From assembly GCF_020921035.1 (NCBI RefSeq), contig NC_063154.1:7378001-7442000 (forward strand): a stretch of DNA of 64,000 nt. Reading direction: 5' to 3'. Each line of letters starts with the position of its first letter. Position 1 is the first letter of the stretch. This document shows positions 58,105-64,000 of this stretch, in pieces. This stretch comes from Rhodamnia argentea (taxonomy: Eukaryota; Streptophyta; Magnoliopsida; Myrtales; Myrtaceae). The translations under genes and the position numbers were made by a program. A model generated the notes under the pieces. The model was not told the origin of the DNA. It ran no database searches and saw only the letters and a program-made list of their open reading frames with translations.

Positions 58105-60942
58105 GTCTTACTCTGTAGGCATTTTCAAACTGGTATAGGTTCTTGAAACTCGAGAGCGAAAGTGACAATGAGTTAAAAAGCATCCTAGTTTCTTAGAGGT
58201 CTACAGGTTTGAAACCTCCCCTCCTATCCCATCTCCATCCCTTCCGAACCTTCACCATTAGGCCTCATAGCTGAGTCGTTCGTCACTGATAATCGTTTTC
58301 TTGATAATGAGAACGAGTAGGATAAACACCATCTCTCGAAGCTGGTTTAGAACAAGAAATAATGGATTTTTTTTTTTTTTGGCCAGATTTGCATTGCGAA
58401 ATGATGGATCCTAATGGTTATGAGACTTACTCGCACCGCATGCAGTTTGCAATGGAACTCCTTTGATCAAAACTCCAAACCCCCCGGTCGCTCTTCGGAA
58501 TTGGTGGCACCAATTCGACTTGGTGGCACTTAAGTGATCTCCAAAAAAATATTGACACCAAAGTGAGCTCCGTATACAAATATTGGCAGTTGAAATGTCC
58601 TCATGCCCATTACACTCTTTTTTAAAATTTTCAGTCCAGAATAAAGACAGCAAAGAATCTCAAGTATTTCCCAATTGGATTCATGTCCGCCCACTCGTAT
58701 CCACATTTTCCCTGTAGTTCAAGGGGAAGGGAGGAGTCCATAGGCCGCAATCCTGACAGGCAACGACCTCTCATTGCTAGGTGTAATCTCGCCTATTCTT
58801 CAAGCACCTTGTCAATTAGCACCTATCCATATGCTTCGAATTTGTTGATGGATGCCGGCAGTGTTGATTCATAGTAGTAATGTGAAGTAGGCAACCGTAG
58901 CTTCTATACAAGGCAAGACAGTTTCGGCTGAAAGTCTATTGCATTAGTAAGATAAAAGGTTTTGTAGAAATCTTATCTCGAAGGAAAGATTGCATACAGA
59001 AAGATAGAATTTTCTGAAAGTCCTACCTAATAGATTTAGAGTACATTTCTAAATAACCTATATACAAGATTGCATTCGCATATAGATAGACTTGCATATT
59101 TAAAAAAAAAAATTAGAATCAGGCATAAGATTCTCTAAAAAAATTTAGGATTTAATTTATACTATTTCCTAGACGATTTTTTAAACTATGGTTACCTAAT
59201 CGATAACGATGAAGGTGGGTTTTGTAAATACCACGAGCCTCAATGCATCCACTTGTGTCTTTTTCTCCCATAAAAGAAGAATGAAGAGTGCTTAATCTCC
59301 TAATTAATTAGGCCTAATCATCCCCCATTAAGATAGACGCAGTTGCTAGATGTGACTACTTATAATGTCCAATCTGTGGAGGATGGCCTGCGAAAGAGTG
59401 CATCAACTTGCACATTTTCGGAAAGGTGGTGCACCCATGATTCTCTTTAATACCTTCTCGATCACTTAAATTAAGGTATATTAGACAAAGCTGAAACGGG
59501 GGAGTTGACGAATCTTTAGCCGACTGATTTCCGATTAATGACTAGATTAAAGTTGCACTTTTTGGAGATTAACATGCGGACAATCTCAAATGTTCTTTCC
59601 CAGCTTATGATCAAGCGATCTAATCACACGATAAAGCCACCGCCAATGGCCACTAATCCGAGCTTAATGCATGCGCGAGGACATACCGCATATAATTCGG
59701 AATTGCTTAAGAGGGACGTCCGAGCTTATGGAATCTTAACCCTGGTATCCCGTACGATATTTGCCTAAAGAGTATTTGGTGACAGACTACACATAAAGCT
59801 AATTTTTTGTTCTTTTTTTTCAAAAGCAAAAGCAAATATGCTGGATATGAGCTCTACTTTCGGTTGCATTGTCAAGATATTCAATGGGGTATCAAGTCGT
59901 AAAGTGAAATATCCCGTTGAAATGAAGATAAATTCTCGGTGATTTTCAATTTTATACATGTCATATCTACGAATGTGTGTTATACTTATACACAATGTGA
60001 CTAATATGCTAAATGTATTCTACTTTATGTCTTTTCCACCTCACATTTAGTGGCGCAATGAGAAGTTGTAGAATGAAAGAGAGAATAATGAGTAATCACT
60101 CTCGAATACATATGTCATGATCGAAAATATGAAAATTTAAACCCTATGGACGAATTAAATCCCAAATCAATGAAAGTGTCGAATGAAAAAATGAAGTACA
60201 AAAAAAAATTGATGCAAGCACATCCCAAAGGAAAAGTGATAGCATTGACAGTAAAATGCACGATTCGACTCTTATAAACTTCCCATTAGTCCTTTGTTTA
60301 TTCCAATGAGGACATGGAATAAGCACAAATTTAATCACGGTCGAATTCACTTCATTGAAAATAAATTCAAAAAATATGGTTGACGCTCGAGTTATTTGTA
60401 AATGAGCAACAAACAGAAGTTTAAGTTTGAAATATCGTAATTACCTCCTTTTCTTTTATGGAAGATGCCGGTAATTAGAAAAATCCATCTGTAAAAGCCC
60501 AAAAAAGATGGTAGATACATTCTTTACGGAAATAATGTCGAAAACTAAGACACTTGTCCATAAAAAGAGGTTAGTCAACATGAAAATAGGAACGCGTCTT
60601 AATTCGAAGCGGTCACCTGACATGAAAATAGGGATGCGTCTTAATTCGCATATCAAACTCTTAAAAAAAACCATTAGTGACGTACGCATCACTTGATAAA
60701 TCTATTTCATAATTTTTTTTTTTCTTTCTCTATCTATCTCTCTCGTTAATGTTACTATTATTTTTAAAACTTGATTATAATTCAAGTTAAAAGTATTTTT
60801 TTTTTTAAAAAGGGGGGAAAGGTTGATTGAAAATAAATTAGAATGGAGGGAAGGGTGGAACGTCAAATATAAAAGAAGCCAATGCTGAGAACATCGCCTC
60901 TGGATTTCCTGCCATAAAGGCAGGTGACATTCCATTCCCCCC
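57922..60942. other. Intergenic upstream of the isopentenyltransferase gene
   Basis: Contains the TACA microsatellite at 58057-58100 and AT-rich DNA. Around 60575-60650 the phrase CATGAAAATAGG(A/G)ACGCGTCTTAATTCG, with G/A and C/T variants, occurs twice about 40 bp apart, a short local duplication. No gene recognised. Confidence 0.5.
58057..58100 (+). repeat. (TACA)n microsatellite
   Basis: Eleven TACA units in tandem, perfect by eye. Confidence 0.95.
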
Positions 60943-60949
60943 TATAAAA
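60943..60949 (+). promoter_or_regulatory. TATA box inside an inverted repeat, candidate core promoter of the IPT gene
   Basis: TATAAAA is flanked by the 8-bp inverted repeat CCATTCCC (60931-60938) and GGGAATGG (60951-60958). It lies about 550 bp before the IPT start codon on the same strand and is the best TATA box in the interval. The start of transcription would be near 60973-60980, giving a long 5' leader. Confidence 0.55.
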
Positions 60950-60972
60950 AGGGAATGGACGGTGGGGATTCG

Positions 60973-61155
60973 ATGTATCCCCTGCGAACATCCGAATACG
61001 CCCTTCGGTCATCCACACTCACACTCTCCTTCGTACCGCCAAACCATGTCCATCGTCATCGCTCACTCCTCTCCTTCGTCTTCGTCGATAGCGCCTCACT
61101 GATCTGATCTTCCTGATATTGTTCCTCTACCATGGAGCTGATCAAGCTCACCTAG
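60973..61155 (+). other. Short upstream ORFs in the probable IPT leader
   Basis: Three ATG-initiated frames end before the main start: 60973-61107 (44 codons, only if transcription begins early enough), 61046-61102 (18 codons) and 61132-61155 (seven codons, ATG then a TAG stop). A two-codon ATG-AAT-TGA follows near 61250. They could reduce translation of the main frame if the leader is unspliced. No peptide family is recognised. Confidence 0.45.
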
Positions 61156-61380
61156 CACGGAGCCACCCCCGGAGCAGCAAGAGCCAGACCCAACGCCACG
61201 AATCTTCAACCAGACCACGGCGGAGCTGGGAATCCCCTGTTCCGTGGATTTGCATGAATTGATCGAGGGGAGGGACTAGGAATACGCAAGACTCTTTTTG
61301 TGTTTGCTGGGGGAGCGAATTCACTCTCGCTCAGGCTATTTTGCAGCATTGTCATTCCTGTACTGTACTGTACCCATACG

Positions 61381-61407
61381 TCTCTCTCTCTCTCTCTCTC
61401 TCTCTCT
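61381..61407 (+). repeat. (CT)n microsatellite in the IPT leader
   Basis: A CT run of about 27 bp, roughly 85 bp before the start codon; CT-rich leaders are common in plants. Confidence 0.92.
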
Positions 61408-61491
61408 GATCACACACAGAGTCACACCTTCCGCGAACAAGTTGTACGGCTCAGCCATTTTTTACAACCAAAGAATCGTCACGCTCTCTCT

Positions 61492-62589
61492 ATGAAACTT
61501 CTCTTCCTAAACCCATCACACTCTCCCTCCTCCCAGCTAAAATCCCTCTTCTCCTTCCCTCCTCTCTTCTCTCCCCACAACAACCATCACCCCAACGCCT
61601 CCACCCACCACAAGCCCGTCCGGTGGTCCCCGATGGCCTCCTCCGCAGCCGCCCACCGCCGCCTCCGCCGCCGCGCCAAGGTGGTCGTCATCATGGGAGC
61701 CACCGGGTGCGGCAAGTCCCGCCTCTCCATCGACCTGGCCTCCCTCTTCCCTTCCGAGGTCATCAACTCCGACAAAATGCAAGTCTACCAGGGCCTCGAC
61801 ATCACTACCAACAAGATCACCCCGGCGGAACGCCTCGGCGTCCCCCACCACCTCCTCGGCTCCTACGACCCTGACGACGGCGAGATGACGCCGTCGCAGT
61901 TCCGCTCCCTCGGCCACGCCGCCATCTCCGGCGTTGCCTCCCGCGGTAATCTCCCCCTCCTCGTCGGCGGCTCCAACTCCTTCATCCACGCTCTCCTGGT
62001 GGAGCGGTTCGACCCGGAGACGGACGTGTTCGGCGGGCTCGGCTCGCCGGCGAGCCCCGAGCTGAGGTACGACTGTTGCTTTCTGTGGGTCGACGTGTCG
62101 CTGCCCGTCCTGGAGGATTACCTGTCGAAGCGCGTGGACGACATGCTCGGGATCGGCATGTTCGAGGAGCTCGCCCACTACTACGACCCGGGCCGGACCG
62201 ACCCGGGTGGTCGGACCGGGCTGAGGAGAGCCATAGGCGTGCCGGAGTTTGACCGTTATTTCAAGAAGTACCCGCCGAGGGGGGTGGGCCAGAGGGACGC
62301 GTGGCGGCAGGAGGAGGGAAAGGAGGGGGACGACGATCGGATGCGGGAGGGTGCATACGAGGAGGCGGTGAGGGAGATAAAGGAGAACACGCGCCAGCTG
62401 GCGAAGAGGCAGATTGGGAAGATCCTGCGGCTGAGAGGGTGCGGGTGGGAGATGAGGAGGCTGGACGCGACGGAGGCGTTCGGGCTGGCGACCGCGGGGG
62501 AGGGCGGCGGCAGGTGGCGGGAAGTTTGGGAGGGGCAGGTGGTGGGGCCGAGCGCAAAGTTTGTGAAGCGGTTCTTGCAAGAGAAGTAG
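61492..62589 (+). CDS. IPT1: Adenylate isopentenyltransferase (cytokinin synthase), IPT1 type, intronless
   Basis: Plant IPTs transfer the isopentenyl group of dimethylallyl diphosphate to ATP/ADP, the first step of isopentenyladenine- and trans-zeatin-type cytokinin synthesis. 365 residues. The ATG at 61492 is the first ATG in the frame; the frame continues upstream only without an ATG. Residues 1-62 are Ser/Pro/His- and then Arg-rich, consistent with a plastid transit peptide. The P-loop is GATGCGKS at 69-76, followed by SRLSIDLA, the INSDKMQVYQGLDITTNK block from 91, GVPHHLLG, LVGGSNSFIHALL, the CCFLWVDVS segment, GIGMFEELAHYYDP, RRAIGVPEFDRYFKKYPP and NTRQLAKRQ. The RFDPETD insert, GMFEEL, YFKKYPP and C-terminal AKFVKRFL resemble IPT1 rather than IPT3/IPT5 as I remember them; assignment within the family needs a tree. 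Single exon, normal for plant IPTs. The coding region is strikingly GC-rich compared with its surroundings. All core motifs are intact. Confidence 0.93.
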   Translation: MKLLFLNPSHSPSSQLKSLFSFPPLFSPHNNHHPNASTHHKPVRWSPMASSAAAHRRLRRRAKVVVIMGATGCGKSRLSIDLASLFPSEVINSDKMQVYQGLDITTNKITPAERLGVPHHLLGSYDPDDGEMTPSQFRSLGHAAISGVASRGNLPLLVGGSNSFIHALLVERFDPETDVFGGLGSPASPELRYDCCFLWVDVSLPVLEDYLSKRVDDMLGIGMFEELAHYYDPGRTDPGGRTGLRRAIGVPEFDRYFKKYPPRGVGQRDAWRQEEGKEGDDDRMREGAYEEAVREIKENTRQLAKRQIGKILRLRGCGWEMRRLDATEAFGLATAGEGGGRWREVWEGQVVGPSAKFVKRFLQEK

Positions 62590-64000
62590 GTGTCGTTTCC
62601 GAGAAAATTCTTCTAATTTTCACTCTCTTGTTTGTCACCATATTTTTGGGGGAGAGGTCAAAAAATGCTCTCTCTCTCTCTCTCTCTCTACAAAGGAGGG
62701 GACGGGGGTTGGGGGCCGACTCGGTGGTGGGTCCATGTAACGGCTCGATCGATTTGGTTCGCGGCTCGAGCCACGGCCGGCCAATTTTGGGGGGATTGGT
62801 TTCTGTCAATACTACTTGGGTTGGGTGTGCCACTTGGATGTCGGAGAGAGGAGCCTGCTCTTCTCCTCCTCTTCTTTTCCTTTTGATCTTTTTGGGGCAT
62901 TTGCCGAAAAGGCCGTAAACGGTATAAAATTCAAAGGAGAGTTATTCTGCCTTGTTCGGCCACGGACTTCGGATCGGATCGCATGTATGAAATTTTGAAA
63001 ATTTCCACGTACGGAACGGATTCGTGGGGGTTTGTTTCGTACGTTCACCCTCTTTGTCGCTCAAACCCACGGCACAAATCGCTACATTAGGCCCGTGAAT
63101 GTCTCGATTAGGACCGTGGATGATCTCACTTGTTATCGAAATAAACTCCTCCTATTTTCGGGCCCAAAGGGAGAAACTTTCGCTCGAGGACTTCACGTTG
63201 ACGAGCGCCGGATGATGAGATAGCCTAAAAAGCTGGCCTTTTCGAAACCTCTTCTCTACTCTAGTGTCTGCTCTCTACCCTACTCCCATCTGCCTTGGTA
63301 CTCTAGTTTCTCCTAGCCTCTCCTCTCCTCTCGGAAATCCTCTTTTTTTGTCGCATAGTCTGTTGGACATTCTTTGTATTTTCGTGTTCCTTTTTTTATT
63401 CCTGTCCTTTTCCCTTGAACTACGGCGCGAAAGCAAGCGGCGCAGGCAGACCCGCGAGCAGTTGCCAAGGTCATGTCCTGGTTTTTTCTTCATCTTCTTC
63501 TCCTCCTTTGGTAGCCGCGAGCTGATGAATGGCCAATGAGCCGCTGCATAAGCGACGCCGAACGAAATGGACTCTGGCCTGTTTATACCATCAAAGATCT
63601 TCCCGTGTTGATGCAGAGCGGGCGTTGCAAGAGCACTCGAACCTCGAGAGGGGTTGAGTTGAGGCTACTACTAGCTAACAGTAACACCAAGTCCCATCGA
63701 CGGGGTCAGTCTATTGACACGGCAGTTGGCGACGGTGGTGGCCCCCCCACCCTTCTCTTTCTCAGCCCGAAACATTGGAAAAAAAGGAGGAGGAGAATTT
63801 ACATATTTCAATAAGAATCTCAAAACACCTTGTTAAGGACCGGTAATTGGATAATGTTCGATTTTTAAGATATTAATCTTGTATCTCACGAGAATAACCA
63901 ATACATCCAGACGCCTAAAATATTTCCCCGTTTAGTTATTTAACAAGTGCATGCATTCGAATTCGAGATAAAATTTAATGCCTCTCGTCTCGAAAACTTG
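62590..64000. other. IPT 3' flank and right edge
   Basis: The 3' UTR probably includes the CT run near 62668-62690. ORFs overlapping the IPT end in other frames (62301-62918) and those at 63264-63814 have no known domain. No further gene is supported. Confidence 0.5.

Noticed and set aside
58190..58260. Possible pol III B box (GGTTTGAAACCTCC)
   Set aside because: No A box at the right distance, no tail and no duplication; probably chance.
61300..61491. 64-codon N-terminal extension of the IPT frame
   Set aside because: It begins at a non-ATG codon, runs through the CT microsatellite and has no family similarity; the first in-frame ATG is 61492.
61537..62580. 347-codon ORF antisense to the IPT gene
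   Set aside because: Mirror of a GC-rich gene with few stops; low-complexity Arg/Pro/Leu product with no domain.
1..64000. CRISPR arrays, operons, defence islands or other prokaryotic-type systems
   Set aside because: None seen: repeats are microsatellites, MITEs and retroelements, and genes have plant introns.

Overview
The window is nuclear DNA of a flowering plant, most likely a eudicot. It has intron-rich plant genes, Ty1-copia elements primed by initiator-Met tRNA, abundant non-autonomous TIR elements (MITEs), a SINE and an insertion of plastid DNA. The MITE flavour resembles Myrtaceae such as Eucalyptus, but that is only an impression.

Layout. 1-4.3 kb: a decayed copia element on the minus strand, running off the left edge. 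4.5-7.3 kb: three MITEs, two with clear target-site duplications. 7.8-8.8 kb: two rearranged pieces of plastid inverted-repeat DNA (a 23S rRNA fragment and the rps12-trnV spacer). 9.9-11.9 kb (+): a five-exon orthologue of JAGGED, a C2H2 zinc-finger regulator of lateral-organ growth. Its start codon appears to be split by intron 1, and intron 3 appears to be GC-AG. 12-20.3 kb: gene-poor, with two weak LTR-like pieces and CT microsatellites. 20.4-23.9 kb (-): a six-exon IST1-like (ESCRT-associated) gene. 24.5-25.3 kb: a second copy of the 4.5-kb MITE family, in opposite orientation. 26.5-30.3 kb (-): an eight-exon monoacylglycerol-lipase-like alpha/beta hydrolase with a probable plastid transit peptide. 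30.3-35.9 kb: repeats, including an LTR-like end with a primer-binding site. 35.9-37.1 kb (-): an F-box pseudogene or an F-box gene with sequence errors. 37-47.4 kb: gene-poor, with a nested pair of MITEs. 47.4-53.0 kb (-): a structurally complete copia element with both LTRs, PBS, PPT and an imperfect TSD, but with coding breaks. 54.5 kb: a SINE with a long TSD. 61.5-62.6 kb (+): an intronless, GC-rich adenylate isopentenyltransferase (cytokinin synthesis, IPT1 type), preceded by a TATA box inside an inverted repeat and by short upstream ORFs.

The genes do not form a functional cluster. They are ordinary scattered plant genes (organ-growth regulator, endosomal sorting factor, lipid hydrolase, cytokinin synthase) separated by transposon-rich DNA. 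I found no CRISPR array, operon, defence island or novel multi-gene system. The most interesting items are gene-structure oddities in the JAGGED gene, the datable nested or duplicated MITEs, and the plastid-DNA insertion. All exon boundaries are by-eye predictions that satisfy splice consensus, reading phase and family conservation; no transcript data were available.
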